From Demequina sediminicola (lineage in GTDB: Bacteria > Actinomycetota > Actinomycetes > Actinomycetales > Demequinaceae): a stretch of 64,000 nucleotides of DNA. Of this stretch, positions 52,393 through 61,545 are shown in pieces. The DNA lies in contig NZ_BBRB01000002.1 in the NCBI RefSeq assembly GCF_000975055.1, positions 248,001 through 312,000 of the forward strand, in the 5' to 3' direction. A program made the position numbers and the translations under genes. The notes under the pieces are model-generated. The model was given only the letters and a program-made list of their open reading frames with translations, had not been told where the DNA came from and made no database searches. The first letter of the stretch is position 1. Every line of letters begins with the position of its first letter.

Positions 52393-53076
52393 ATGACGGC
52401 ACGTATCTTGGTGGTTGACGACGACCCTTCAGTCGCGGAGATGACCGGAATTGTCCTGCGGGGCGACGGCTTTGATCCGGTGTTCTGCGATCACGGGGAT
52501 AAGGCGGTGCAAGCGTTCCGTGACTACAACCCTGACGTGATCCTGCTTGACCTGATGCTTCCGGGCCGCTCGGGAATCGACATCTGCCGGGAGATTCGTG
52601 CCGAATCAGGTGTCCCGATTGTGATGCTGACAGCGAAGTCGGACACTGTTGACGTGGTGCTAGGCCTGGAATCCGGTGCCGACGACTACATTCCCAAGCC
52701 CTTTAAGCCTCGCGAACTCATTGCGCGTGTACGAGCGCGGCTGCGCCGCAACGACAACGCAGTTCCCGCGGTAGTGCGCATCGGCGATCTTGAGATAGAT
52801 GTGACGGGACACCGTGTGACCCGTGACGGCCAGGTGATCCCCCTGACCCCACTGGAGTTTGATGTCTTGGTGACGCTCGCCCGGGCACCCGGCCAGGTGT
52901 TCACGCGCGAGGCCCTGCTGGAGGATGTGTGGGGTTACCGTCACGCCGCAGACACTCGGCTCGTCAATGTCCACATTCAGCGCCTGCGCGCCAAGATCGA
53001 ACAAGACCCTGAACATCCCGAGATCATTCAGACCGTGCGCGGCGTGGGGTATAAGGCGGGCGCACACCAGTCGTGA
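52393..53076 (+). CDS. mtrA: Response regulator MtrA (OmpR family)
   Basis: DNA-binding regulator of cell-wall and division genes in actinobacteria. The 227 residues contain a receiver domain (ILVVDDDPSVAEM, phospho-acceptor Asp 53 in VILLDLMLPG, MLTAKSD, PKPFKPREL) and a C-terminal winged helix (TPLEFDVLVTLARAPGQVFTREALLEDVWGYRHAADTRLVNVHIQRLRAKIE). The name rests on this very conserved sequence plus the mtrB-lpqB context. GTGA overlap with mtrB. Confidence 0.96.
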   Translation: MTARILVVDDDPSVAEMTGIVLRGDGFDPVFCDHGDKAVQAFRDYNPDVILLDLMLPGRSGIDICREIRAESGVPIVMLTAKSDTVDVVLGLESGADDYIPKPFKPRELIARVRARLRRNDNAVPAVVRIGDLEIDVTGHRVTRDGQVIPLTPLEFDVLVTLARAPGQVFTREALLEDVWGYRHAADTRLVNVHIQRLRAKIEQDPEHPEIIQTVRGVGYKAGAHQS

Positions 53077-54725
53077 CCGACGAGGAACGCTCCCTTGGCG
53101 CGCGCATTCTCGCGCCACTGAAAGCGGCTGGTCGGCGCTGGTCCCGGTCGCTGTCGCTGCGCATCGTGTCCTCGACTCTGGTGGTCGGTATCGGCACGGT
53201 GCTTCTGCTCGGTGCGTATGTCACTGACCAAATCCGCGATGGGCTGGTTGACGACCGGGTCGACCGGGTGTTGTCCGAGAGCGCTCGCGACGCCAACATC
53301 GCCCAGCAGCGCGCTGACTCGACGCCAGCGGCAAACCCAGCGGAGATGCAGCAGTTCGTTTACGACCTCATCATTGAGTTGCGCGCATTGGGTGGTGAGA
53401 GCCGGGGACTCGTGATGTTGCGCAGTCCCGACAACACGTCATCAGTGCCCCTGACCGTGGGTGAGTCTACGACGGGCCTTGACGAGACGATTTCTGCGGA
53501 AATGCGGGCTGCTGTGGCGGGCGATATGACACAACCGTGGCAGTACGTCCAGTTCCCCGGCTCCGATATTGCGGGCATTGTCGTGGGTTCGGAAGTCGAT
53601 CTTGGTGTCGCTGGCCCGTACGAGTTGTATTTTGTCTACTCGCTGGAAGATGAGCAGGCCACGCTCGCGCTGATCCAACGCGTGCTGCTGCTGGGCGCAG
53701 TGGTGCTGATGGGGCTCGTGGTGGCCATGACATGGTTCGTCACTACCCAGGCTGTCCGGCCGGTGCGCCGAGCATCGCGGGTCGCCTCGCGATTGGCTGA
53801 GGGGCGACTCAGTGAACGCATGACTGTTCGCGGACACGACGAGATGGCGACGCTCGCGCAGACCTTCAATGAGATGGCGGAATCCCTCCAACGTCAGATC
53901 ACCAAGCTGGAGCGCTTGTCCCGACTTCAACGGCGCTTCGTGTCCGACGTCTCCCACGAACTGCGGACGCCGCTCACCACCATTCGTATGGCATCGGACG
54001 TGTTGTATGACGCCCGCGCGGACTTCCCCGCGTCGGTCTCGCGCTCCTCGGAACTCCTCAGCGCCCAACTCGACCGATTTGAGGCACTCCTGTCTGACCT
54101 GCTCGAGATCTCCCGCATTGACGCGGGCTCCGCTCAACTGGAGTTCGAGAAGATGGACATTGCTGACGTTGTGCGTGAGGAGGTTGAAGCGATGGTGCCG
54201 GTGGCACAGGACATTGGTGTGCCCGTGCGTCTGCGCGTGGCTGAGGGAGAACACTCAGCGTCGCTTGACCGCCCGCGCGTGGGGCGCATCGTCCGCAATC
54301 TCTTGTCAAATGCTGTGGAGCACGCGCAGGACACCCGAGTCGAGGTGTCCGTGCGTTCTGACCGTCGCTCTACCGCGGTGGTGGTGCGGGACTTCGGCGT
54401 TGGGTTGACGCCACAGCAGGTGGAGCGAGTGTTCGATCGATTTTGGAGGGCCGATGCTGCCCGCGCCCGGACGATGGGTGGCACCGGACTGGGTATGTCG
54501 ATTGCTAGTGAGGATGCGCAACTCCATGGCGGAGCGCTTGAGGTGTGGGGTTCCCCCGGGCAGGGTGCGAGCTTCCGTTTGGTGTTGCCACGCACGCACG
54601 AAGGCGTGGGACACAACCAGCCACTGCCCTTGGTGATGCGACAAGGGGCCTTTGAGGAAGTCGGGCCACTTATTGTCGATAGCGCGGCCGAGCCTCAGGA
54701 CCCAGAGAGCGAGGAGGACGCGTGA
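53073..54725 (+). CDS. mtrB: Sensor histidine kinase MtrB
   Basis: Membrane kinase that phosphorylates MtrA. The 550 residues comprise a first helix (about 30-50), an extracytoplasmic sensor of about 150 residues, a second helix (about 202-225), HAMP (VRPVRRASRVASRLAEGRLSERM), the H-box FVSDVSHELRTPLTTIRMASD with His 295, the N-box NLLSNAVEHAQD, and ATP-lid motifs DFGVGL and GTGLGMSIA. Start and stop both overlap their neighbours, so mtrA-mtrB-lpqB is one translational unit. Confidence 0.96.
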   Translation: MTDEERSLGARILAPLKAAGRRWSRSLSLRIVSSTLVVGIGTVLLLGAYVTDQIRDGLVDDRVDRVLSESARDANIAQQRADSTPAANPAEMQQFVYDLIIELRALGGESRGLVMLRSPDNTSSVPLTVGESTTGLDETISAEMRAAVAGDMTQPWQYVQFPGSDIAGIVVGSEVDLGVAGPYELYFVYSLEDEQATLALIQRVLLLGAVVLMGLVVAMTWFVTTQAVRPVRRASRVASRLAEGRLSERMTVRGHDEMATLAQTFNEMAESLQRQITKLERLSRLQRRFVSDVSHELRTPLTTIRMASDVLYDARADFPASVSRSSELLSAQLDRFEALLSDLLEISRIDAGSAQLEFEKMDIADVVREEVEAMVPVAQDIGVPVRLRVAEGEHSASLDRPRVGRIVRNLLSNAVEHAQDTRVEVSVRSDRRSTAVVVRDFGVGLTPQQVERVFDRFWRADAARARTMGGTGLGMSIASEDAQLHGGALEVWGSPGQGASFRLVLPRTHEGVGHNQPLPLVMRQGAFEEVGPLIVDSAAEPQDPESEEDA

Positions 54726-56443
54726 TGAATAAGCGGACTGTGGCGGCCGTCGCCGCGCTCGCGGCTGTGACGTTGAGCGCCTGTGCCTCTATTCCGACGG
54801 ACGGCGACGTCACAGAGGGCAATGGTGACGTTGCTCCGATTGAGAACTTTGAACCCATCGTTCAAGGGCCTGCGCCCGAGGACGATCCTGCCGCCATCAT
54901 CACGGGGTTCCTGACCGCCTCCGCTGGTGGTGTGGCCAGTGACTTCACTGTTGCCCGAGAGTTCCTGACCGCAGACGCGAGCGCCACGTGGGACCCCAGC
55001 GCCCAGGTCACGGTCTATGACTCCGGTGCCGTTGTTCCCGAGTGGGATGAAGAAGTCAACACCGTCACCTATGAGGTGCCTTTGGCGTCCACGCTCGACG
55101 ACTCCGGTCGCTTGGTGGAAGCCGGCGAGGGGGAGGTGTCCGAACTTGTGTTTACGGTGGTGGAGGAGTCCGGTGAGTGGCGAATCTCAGATCTCGCAGA
55201 TGGCGTTGTGGTGTCGGAGGCCAACTTCGTGAGCTTCTTTAGGCCGGTGTCGTTGGCATTTGCGACGCCTGACCTGAGCACCGTCGTGGGTGAATTGCGG
55301 TGGCTTCCGAACAACTATGCGGCGACGGCCGCGGCGCGTGAACTGATTGAGGGCCCCTCGCCGTGGCTCGCCGACGCGGTAGTGACCGGGTTCCCGGCAA
55401 CCGCTGCCCTTGCGGTGGAGTCCGTGGTGGTGGCCGATGGTGTCGCAACGGTGGACTTGACCGCTCAGTCGGCAGGCACGCAAGTGGAGAGGTCCCTGGC
55501 GGATGAGCAACTGCGCTTGACGTTGTCCAGCCTGCCGGACGTGACCGAGGTGGATGTGCGCATCGGCGGTCTGCCCATTTCCGACGAGGACACTGTTGCG
55601 CTTGAGTCTCCTGCGATCCCGGACAAGTATGCGGTTGTTGCTGTGGATGGCCGCCTTGGGATGTGGGATGGCACAGAAGTGCGTGTGACACCCGCTGATG
55701 TGGGCGCGCTGCCTGCCGGCGCGAGCGTGGTGGCACGGGATTTGGATGCTAGCCAAGCTGCGTGGGTGGCGCCCGATGGCGTGTATGTCACGGCAGTGCT
55801 TGCCGACGGCTGGGAGTCTCTGGTTCCGCTTGATGAGGCCGATGCGCCTGCGACGGAGATTGAGGCGACCCGCGTAGTCGCTGGGACCGATGCGGTTGAC
55901 CCGAGCTTCGATGATCACGGCTATCTGTGGACGGCGGTGAAGTCCGGCGGTGCGATCACGGTGACACGTGGCGATGATGCGCCCATACGGTTGGGGGAGA
56001 ACTGGCTTGCAGGCCGCGAGGTCTCTGCGATCTCCGTTTCCCGATCCGGGACCATGGTGGCTGTCCAATCGAGGTCCGGTGGCCAGCCAATTCTTGAAGT
56101 GGCTGCCGTGGTGCGGGATGCCTCGGGTGTCCCGATCGCCTTGGGTGAGGCCAAGGCCGTAGGCGCTGACGTGGGGACCGGCGTTGACATCGCGTGGATC
56201 GATGAGGTCAGTTTTGCTCTGCTCGGCGAACCCGTCGAGGGCACGGCGTCACCGTTGTGGACTGTCACGGTGGGCGGTGAGACGACGGCCATCACCACGA
56301 TGCGGGAAGCAACGGGAGTCGCGGCTCGGTCGGGGCAGGCGACGCTGCTGGTCGTGGGAGACGACGAGGTGGTCGAGGAGCGTTCTGGCACGTCGTGGAC
56401 GATGGTGCTGGAAGGCATCACTGACATCGCGTACGCCGGTTAG
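54725..56443 (+). CDS. lpqB: Lipoprotein LpqB
   Basis: Exported lipoprotein that interacts with the MtrB sensor domain in mycobacteria. The 572 residues begin MNKRTVAAVAALAAVTLSAC with the lipobox Cys, then a GerMN-like domain (about 190-300: YAATAARELIEGPSPWLADAV, VATVDLTAQSAG, LSSLPDVTEVDVRIGG) and a beta-propeller C-terminal domain. ATG 54725 is chosen because GAGGAGG ends 7 bases before it; GTG 54722 would add one residue. Confidence 0.95.
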   Translation: MNKRTVAAVAALAAVTLSACASIPTDGDVTEGNGDVAPIENFEPIVQGPAPEDDPAAIITGFLTASAGGVASDFTVAREFLTADASATWDPSAQVTVYDSGAVVPEWDEEVNTVTYEVPLASTLDDSGRLVEAGEGEVSELVFTVVEESGEWRISDLADGVVVSEANFVSFFRPVSLAFATPDLSTVVGELRWLPNNYAATAAARELIEGPSPWLADAVVTGFPATAALAVESVVVADGVATVDLTAQSAGTQVERSLADEQLRLTLSSLPDVTEVDVRIGGLPISDEDTVALESPAIPDKYAVVAVDGRLGMWDGTEVRVTPADVGALPAGASVVARDLDASQAAWVAPDGVYVTAVLADGWESLVPLDEADAPATEIEATRVVAGTDAVDPSFDDHGYLWTAVKSGGAITVTRGDDAPIRLGENWLAGREVSAISVSRSGTMVAVQSRSGGQPILEVAAVVRDASGVPIALGEAKAVGADVGTGVDIAWIDEVSFALLGEPVEGTASPLWTVTVGGETTAITTMREATGVAARSGQATLLVVGDDEVVEERSGTSWTMVLEGITDIAYAG

Positions 56444-56454
56444 GTACGCGCGCT

Positions 56455-56528
56455 CACGACTGCGTGTCCCCAGCCGTCGTGGCATCGGGGCTGCCGTCCC
56501 CAATCGTGACGGGGCACGGCCGGTCGTG
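56455..56528. other. Large imperfect hairpin between lpqB and comF
   Basis: CACGAC at 56455 pairs with GTCGTG at 56523-56528, and the inner GTGTCCCC with GGGGCAC, with bulges. It may act as a terminator or processing site after lpqB. Confidence 0.35.
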
Positions 56529-56552
56529 AACGGCGTGTGCTGTGCTGTCACG

Positions 56553-57227
56553 ATGACCTTCCACGACGCTCGCCCAAGCGAATCGATATGGCTACGCGCC
56601 CTCCGTGACGTCACCCGATGCATCGTCCCTGTGGAGTGCGCCGGTTGTGGCGCCGTGGACATCCCGCTCTGCCAGCCCTGTGCCGCATTGTGGTGGGAAC
56701 CCGTGTTGCGCTGTGAGGAAGCGGCTCCACGGCTGATGGTCGAGGACACGGCGCTCATGCCGGTGTGGGCCGCCGCGGTACTGACCGGGCCAGTGCACGA
56801 ATGGGTAGCCGCATGGAAGGACGGAGGCCGTCGCGATCTGGACCGCATGGCAGCCCAGACGATGCGCCGCGTGGCACTCGAGTCCGGACTGCGCGCTGAC
56901 GCCGTGGTGCCGGTGCCCTCACGCCCAGGAGCGTACAGACGTCGCGGTGCAGATCTCACGCGCATCACTGCAGCGGCCGCTGCAGACGCATGCGGTGTCC
57001 CGCTGGTCTCCGCGCTCGCGATAGGCAGGGGTGAGTCGCGCGGCAAGTCAGCACGAGAGCGCTGGCGCGGGGCCGGAAGTGCCCTGAAGGTGCGCCGTGC
57101 GGTGTCGGGCGAGGTGGTCCTTGTTGACGATGTGCTGACAACCGGAGCGACACTTGCGGCGTGCGCGTCAGCCCTTGGCGAAAAAGGGGTGAAAGTACGC
57201 GGCGCGCTGGTCCTTGCTGCCGCGTGA
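56553..57227 (+). CDS. comF: ComF family phosphoribosyltransferase-like protein
   Basis: A 224-residue ComF/GntX-like protein. A four-cysteine zinc-finger-like segment (CIVPVECAGCGAVDIPLCQPCAALWW) precedes a type I PRTase fold: VVPVPSRPGAYRRRGADLTRITAAAA, SARERWRGAG and the PRPP loop VVLVDDVLTTGATLAACA. ComF acts in DNA uptake in Bacillus; in actinobacteria its role is not settled. ATG 56553 is taken as start, GTG 56526 is possible. It follows lpqB after 109 bp. Confidence 0.88.
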   Translation: MTFHDARPSESIWLRALRDVTRCIVPVECAGCGAVDIPLCQPCAALWWEPVLRCEEAAPRLMVEDTALMPVWAAAVLTGPVHEWVAAWKDGGRRDLDRMAAQTMRRVALESGLRADAVVPVPSRPGAYRRRGADLTRITAAAAADACGVPLVSALAIGRGESRGKSARERWRGAGSALKVRRAVSGEVVLVDDVLTTGATLAACASALGEKGVKVRGALVLAAA

Positions 57228-57276
57228 TGGTCGCATTTCGTACTCGTCAGGACTAGGGTGGGATGCACCAGTAGAG

Positions 57277-57291
57277 GTGACGCAACGTCAC
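57277..57291. promoter_or_regulatory. Inverted repeat upstream of hpf
   Basis: GTGACG and CGTCAC are separated by CAA, 17 bases downstream of a possible -10 TAGGGT (57254-57259). Possible operator or small hairpin in the hpf leader. Confidence 0.3.
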
Positions 57292-57303
57292 ACCTTCCCA
57301 GTC

Positions 57304-57329
57304 AGGAGGTGATGCCCGCAGGCGTATGA
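57304..57329 (+). other. Strong Shine-Dalgarno-like sequence with 5-codon mini-ORF in the hpf leader
   Basis: AGGAGGTGAT (57304-57313) is a 10-base complement of the conserved 16S rRNA 3' end, better than the site of any gene here. ATG 57312 inside it opens a 5-codon frame ending at TGA 57327-57329. The hpf start is still 73 bases away. Could sequester or pre-load ribosomes. Confidence 0.4.
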
Positions 57330-57402
57330 GGCGCCGCCGAGAATCACCCTGGCCGGTCGGCATGAGAAGCCCCGGTCCTACCCACTGCGAAGGAGCTGCA
57401 CC

Positions 57403-58044
57403 ATGGACATCGCCATCGTCGGACGCCACACCAAGGTCACCGAAGAAATGCGCACCACGATCGTTGAGAAGCTAGAAAAGGTCGAGGAAGTGGCTCCGCG
57501 TACCACCAGGGCAGAAGTCCACGTGGTCCATGAACGCAACCCCCATTTGTCTGGCAACCGTGAACGTGTCGAGATCACTCTCCACGGTCAGGGCGGCATT
57601 CTCCGTGCCGAAGCCGATGCTGACGACCGGCTGATCGCGCTCGACCGGGCTCAGGCCCGTGTGCTTGAGCAGTTGCGCAAGCGCCGCGAACGTCACGCGA
57701 AGCGCCACAACAAAAAGCCTTCGCTCCATGAAGTCGTGACCGACCTCGCAAGCCAAGAGTCGGCACCATCGGCACCCGAGGCAGACCCGGTCGAGTCGGT
57801 GGAGTCATGGGAAGGTGCGCCAGAGGGCAGCACCCGCGAAGTCGCCATCGACGACACGCCGATCGTGATTCGGTCCAAGACTCACACCGGCAAGCCGATG
57901 ACCGTGGCGGAAGCCATTGATCAAATGGAGCTAGTGGGCCACGACTTCTACCTCTTCCAGGATGTGGACTCGAACTTGCCCTCTGCTGTCTACCGTCGCC
58001 GCGGCTGGACCTACGGCGTGATCCACCTCGAGGCCGACGCCTAG
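57403..58044 (+). CDS. hpf: Ribosome hibernation-promoting factor, long form
   Basis: Binds the 30S decoding region and dimerises ribosomes into inactive 100S particles in stationary phase or stress. The 213 residues include the N-terminal HPF/YfiA domain (MDIAIVGRHTKVTEEMRTTIVEKLEKVE, RVEITLHGQGGILRAEADADDRLIALDRA) and, after a linker, the C-terminal dimerisation domain (KPMTVAEAIDQMELVGHDFYLFQDVDSNLPSAVYRRRGWTYGVIHL), so it is the long type. AAGGAG lies 7 bases before ATG 57403. Its 175-bp leader carries an inverted repeat and a strong Shine-Dalgarno-like sequence. Confidence 0.95.
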   Translation: MDIAIVGRHTKVTEEMRTTIVEKLEKVEEVAPRTTRAEVHVVHERNPHLSGNRERVEITLHGQGGILRAEADADDRLIALDRAQARVLEQLRKRRERHAKRHNKKPSLHEVVTDLASQESAPSAPEADPVESVESWEGAPEGSTREVAIDDTPIVIRSKTHTGKPMTVAEAIDQMELVGHDFYLFQDVDSNLPSAVYRRRGWTYGVIHLEADA

Positions 58045-58089
58045 GAGCGCTCCAGACGCACACTCTCGCATCGAGAGACGTGGTGTACG

Positions 58090-58124
58090 AGGCCCGCATC
58101 CGGCTCCACGCCGGGTGTGGGCCT
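58090..58124. terminator. Hairpin after hpf
   Basis: Arms 58090-58104 and 58110-58124 pair over 15 positions (two wobbles) with a 5-base loop, 45 bases after the hpf stop. Confidence 0.7.
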
Positions 58125-58225
58125 TCGTGGTGCAAATATGGGGAAGAATGAAGAGAGTTTCCACCTCGTGAGGGCGCGCCGTTGCGCCAACAGCGAGACT
58201 CGCCGGGGCGTGCCAAGCCACGGCC

Positions 58226-58231
58226 TACGAT
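58226..58231 (+). promoter_or_regulatory. Putative -10 element for secA (TACGAT)
   Basis: TACGAT fits TANNNT and leaves a leader of about 30 bases with GAGGAG (58255-58260) 7 bases before GTG 58268. Confidence 0.4.
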
Positions 58232-58267
58232 AGATCAGGATCAGACCTGAAACTGAGGAGTCACTTC

Positions 58268-61093
58268 GTGCCTGTGCTCGACCGCATCGTCCGGATGGGA
58301 GAGGGACGCAACCTGCGCCGCCTCAACAAGATCGTCACGCTTACCAACTCTCTGGAAGACGTCTATCAGGAGTTCAGCGACGAGGAACTGCGGGAACTCA
58401 CGGACGAGTTCAAGGCCCGTGTCGCGGACGGCGAGTCCCTCGATTCGCTGATGCCGGAGGCTTTTGCTGCAGTCCGCGAGGCCTCCCGCCGCACGCTAGG
58501 TATGCGCCACTTCGATGTGCAGATCCTTGGCGGTGCCGCTTTGCACGGCGGCGATATCGCAGAGATGAAGACGGGTGAAGGAAAGACCCTCGTCGCTACT
58601 CTTCCCGCATATCTCAACGCGCTCACGGGCAACGGTGTCCACGTCGTGACAGTGAACGACTACCTGGCGTCCTACCAGTCTGAGCTCATGGGCCGCGTCT
58701 TCCGGTTCCTCGGAATGGAGACCGGGTGCATTCTCTCCGGGATGGCCCCTGAAGACCGTCGTGCTCAGTACGCAGCAGATATCACCTACGGCACCAACAA
58801 CGAGTTTGGTTTTGACCATCTGCGCGACAACATGGCGCTGGATTCCAAGAGCCTCGTGCACCGTGGCTACCACTATGCGATCGTCGATGAAGTGGACTCG
58901 ATCCTCATCGACGAAGCCCGTACCCCGCTCATCATCTCCGGCCCGGCTTCTGCCGACAACGGCCGTTGGTACAACGAGTTCGCGCGCATCGCTCGCGACC
59001 TCGTGATTGACGAGGACTACGAAGTCGAGGAGAAGAAGCGCACCATCGGAATGCTCGAACCGGGCATCGAGAAGGTGGAGAAGGTGCTCGGAATCGAGAA
59101 CCTCTATGAGCCCGAGAACACCCCGCTGATCGGATTCCTCAACAACGCGGTGAAGGCCAAGGAACTCTTCCGGCGCGACCGCGACTATGTGATCCAGGAC
59201 GGCGACGTCGATATCGTCGACGAGCACACGGGTCGCCTGCTGAAGGGGCGTCGCTACTCCGACGGGCTGCACCAGGCCATTGAGGCCAAAGAAGGCGTGC
59301 AGATCAAGGCGGAGAACCAAACGTATGCCTCGATCACCCTCCAGAATTATTTCCGTCAGTACAGCAAGCTCGCTGGTATGACGGGTACGGCCCAGACTGA
59401 GGCCGCCGAACTCAACAGCACCTACGGCATGGGTGTGGTGCCCATCCCCACCAACAAGCCCATGATCCGCATGGACAAGTCTGACCTGCTCTACAAGACA
59501 GAGCAGGCAAAGTTCGACGCTGTCATCGACGACATCCTGGAACGCCACGAGAACGGGCAGCCTGTACTCGTAGGAACGGTGTCCGTCGAGAAGTCTGAGC
59601 GTCTCTCCAAGGAACTGCGCAAGCGCGGCATCCAGCACAGCGTGCTGAACGCGAAGCAGCACGCACAAGAGGCAGAGGTCGTTGCGGAGGCTGGCCGCAA
59701 GGGCGCCGTCACTGTTGCCACCAACATGGCTGGCCGTGGAACGGACATCATGCTTGGCGGCAACCCCGAGTTCCGGGCAGTCGTCGAAATGAACAAGCGC
59801 GGCTTGGACCCGCAGGAGAACCCCGAAGAGTACGAGCGGGTGTGGGACGAGGTGCTGGCTGAGGCGCAAGCGGCCGTCAGTGTTGAACACGACGAAGTTC
59901 TTGCTGCCGGCGGGCTCTACGTGTTGGGTACGGAGCGTCACGAGTCGCGCCGTATCGACAATCAGCTCCGTGGACGCTCTGGTCGCCAGGGTGACCCGGG
60001 TGAGTCCCGCTTCTACTTGTCGCTCGAAGATGACCTGATGCGGATGTTCCAGTCGGGCATGGCTGCCACGATGATGAACTCCAGCGCGATCCCCGATGAC
60101 ATGCCGATCGAGTCGAAGGTGCTGACACGCGGTGTCCGAAGTGCCCAGGCGCAGTTGGAAGGCCGCAACGCCGAGGCCCGTAAGAACATCCTGAAGTACG
60201 ACGATGTGATGAGCTCGCAACGCACGGTCATTTACGGTGAGCGCCGTCGAGTGCTGGACGGCGAGGAGTTCGCGGACCAGATCGACACGTTCATTGAAGA
60301 TGTCGTAGGCGCGTATGTGCGTGCGGGAACGCTGGTTGGCAACGCAGAAGAGTGGGATCTGGAAGCGCTGTGGAAGGATCTGCGGACGATCTATCCGGTG
60401 TCCGTGACAGAGGAAGAGTTGATCGAGGAAGCCGGCGGTATCGACCTCCTCACGACAGGTTTCCTTGAGCGCGAACTGATTGCCGATGCCCGGGTTCAGT
60501 ATCAGGCGGTCGAAGAGCGCCTCGGTGAGAGTCTGTTGCGAACGGCAGAGCGCCAAGTGGTGCTTCAGGTTCTGGACGCCAAGTGGCGCGAACACCTCTA
60601 CGAGATGGACTATCTCAAGGAGGGCATTGGTCTGCGCTCGATGGGACAGCGCGACCCGCTGACCGAGTACCAGCGTGAGGGCTACCAACTGTTCCAGGCC
60701 ATGACGGATGGCATCAAGGAACGTTCGTTGCAGGTTCTCTACCGGATTGAGAAGAAGGAGCCCCAAGCACCGGCCGTCACCGCAGATTCCGCTGCCGCGG
60801 CTGCCGCCAATGCACCCGCGGCCAAGCCCGCCGGCGCACGTGCACCACAGCCGGGGCGTCCCATCTCCACGCAGTCAGCAACTCCGGGTGCGATGATGCA
60901 AACCTCGATGGGTGCCCTGACCTACTCCGGCCCGTCTGAGGACGGAACTGCCACAGTGAAGGGGCCCAAGGCTGGCGCTGCCAAGAAGCCCGGTGGTGAT
61001 GGCGTCACGTTCCCCGGCACCGCAAAGAATGCGACATGCCCGTGTGGGTCTGGCAAGAAGTACAAAATGTGCCACGGGAAGAACGAGGACTAG
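58268..61093 (+). CDS. secA: Preprotein translocase ATPase SecA
   Basis: Motor of the Sec pathway, pushing unfolded preproteins through SecYEG. The 941-residue protein is complete: NBD1 with [13 protein letters not shown] (Walker A near 100-108) and [21 protein letters not shown] (Walker B near 207), the preprotein cross-linking region, NBD2 with [17 protein letters not shown] and [26 protein letters not shown], helical scaffold, a Pro/Ala-rich linker, and the C-terminal zinc motif [18 protein letters not shown] for SecB/ribosome contact. It corresponds to SecA1. The stop codon region is tandemly triplicated. Confidence 0.98.
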   Translation: MPVLDRIVRMGEGRNLRRLNKIVTLTNSLEDVYQEFSDEELRELTDEFKARVADGESLDSLMPEAFAAVREASRRTLGMRHFDVQILGGAALHGGDIAEMKTGEGKTLVATLPAYLNALTGNGVHVVTVNDYLASYQSELMGRVFRFLGMETGCILSGMAPEDRRAQYAADITYGTNNEFGFDHLRDNMALDSKSLVHRGYHYAIVDEVDSILIDEARTPLIISGPASADNGRWYNEFARIARDLVIDEDYEVEEKKRTIGMLEPGIEKVEKVLGIENLYEPENTPLIGFLNNAVKAKELFRRDRDYVIQDGDVDIVDEHTGRLLKGRRYSDGLHQAIEAKEGVQIKAENQTYASITLQNYFRQYSKLAGMTGTAQTEAAELNSTYGMGVVPIPTNKPMIRMDKSDLLYKTEQAKFDAVIDDILERHENGQPVLVGTVSVEKSERLSKELRKRGIQHSVLNAKQHAQEAEVVAEAGRKGAVTVATNMAGRGTDIMLGGNPEFRAVVEMNKRGLDPQENPEEYERVWDEVLAEAQAAVSVEHDEVLAAGGLYVLGTERHESRRIDNQLRGRSGRQGDPGESRFYLSLEDDLMRMFQSGMAATMMNSSAIPDDMPIESKVLTRGVRSAQAQLEGRNAEARKNILKYDDVMSSQRTVIYGERRRVLDGEEFADQIDTFIEDVVGAYVRAGTLVGNAEEWDLEALWKDLRTIYPVSVTEEELIEEAGGIDLLTTGFLERELIADARVQYQAVEERLGESLLRTAERQVVLQVLDAKWREHLYEMDYLKEGIGLRSMGQRDPLTEYQREGYQLFQAMTDGIKERSLQVLYRIEKKEPQAPAVTADSAAAAAANAPAAKPAGARAPQPGRPISTQSATPGAMMQTSMGALTYSGPSEDGTATVKGPKAGAAKKPGGDGVTFPGTAKNATCPCGSGKKYKMCHGKNED

Positions 61094-61129
61094 GCGCAAC
61101 GAGGACTAGGCACAACGAGGACTAGGCAC
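61082..61129. repeat. Tandem repeat of the secA 3' end, 16 bp x 3
   Basis: AACGAGGACTAGGCGC at 61082, then AACGAGGACTAGGCAC at 61098 and 61114. The first unit contains the last two sense codons and the TAG stop of secA; the next two repeat them downstream. No space remains for a terminator of the usual form. Confidence 0.95.
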
Positions 61130-61146
61130 TGCGACTGGGTGCCCGG

Positions 61147-61545
61147 CTACAGGACATCCGCAGAGGTCACGAGCCAGCGGCCGTGGGCCATCTCGAACCG
61201 CAACGCCACCGCGCGAGTACGGTTGCCAATGTCCACGACGACGGCCGCTTCCGCGACGTCGGCATTCACTCGGTCAATGCGGGCTCGGTGAATGCGCGCC
61301 GGGGCCGGCGCTCCTGGTGCACGCCTCGCGAGCGACTGTTGGCGCGCGAGTTTCTCGCGGACCGACGGCGCAAGCCACCGATTGATCGGAGCGAGGCTCG
61401 CCGTTCCCGTGAAGGCTTCGGCGATGGCCTTCGTGACCGTGCAGGCCAAGGGGGTGGGGTCGCCCAGGACCACCCGCGGGCGCTGCCACGGCGTCGGGTC
61501 AGGTGGAGTCGATGTGCCTGAACGCTCGAGCGCAATTGCGGTCAT
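61147..61545 (-). CDS. Rv3235-family protein
   Basis: A 132-residue basic protein of the kind found directly after secA in actinobacteria (Rv3235-like). Visible are DPTPLACTVTKAIAEAFTGTASLAPINRWLAPSVREKLARQQSLARR and, at the C-terminus, VADIGNRTRAVALRFE-like DIGNRTRAVALRFEMAHGRWLVTSADVL, a SpoVS/NTF2-like beta end. No signal peptide. ATG 61545 overlaps the LysM-gene stop by 4 bp, so the two are coupled; ATG 61554 is an alternative. Function unknown. Confidence 0.8.
   Translation of the reverse strand: MTAIALERSGTSTPPDPTPWQRPRVVLGDPTPLACTVTKAIAEAFTGTASLAPINRWLAPSVREKLARQQSLARRAPGAPAPARIHRARIDRVNADVAEAAVVVDIGNRTRAVALRFEMAHGRWLVTSADVL

Noticed and set aside
57277..57291. CRP/GlxR site upstream of hpf
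   Set aside because: GTGA and TCAC are 7 bases apart; the consensus needs 6 with outer T/A.
58496..60766. 756-codon minus-strand open frame across secA
   Set aside because: Antisense to a complete secA, no start context and no recognisable domain.
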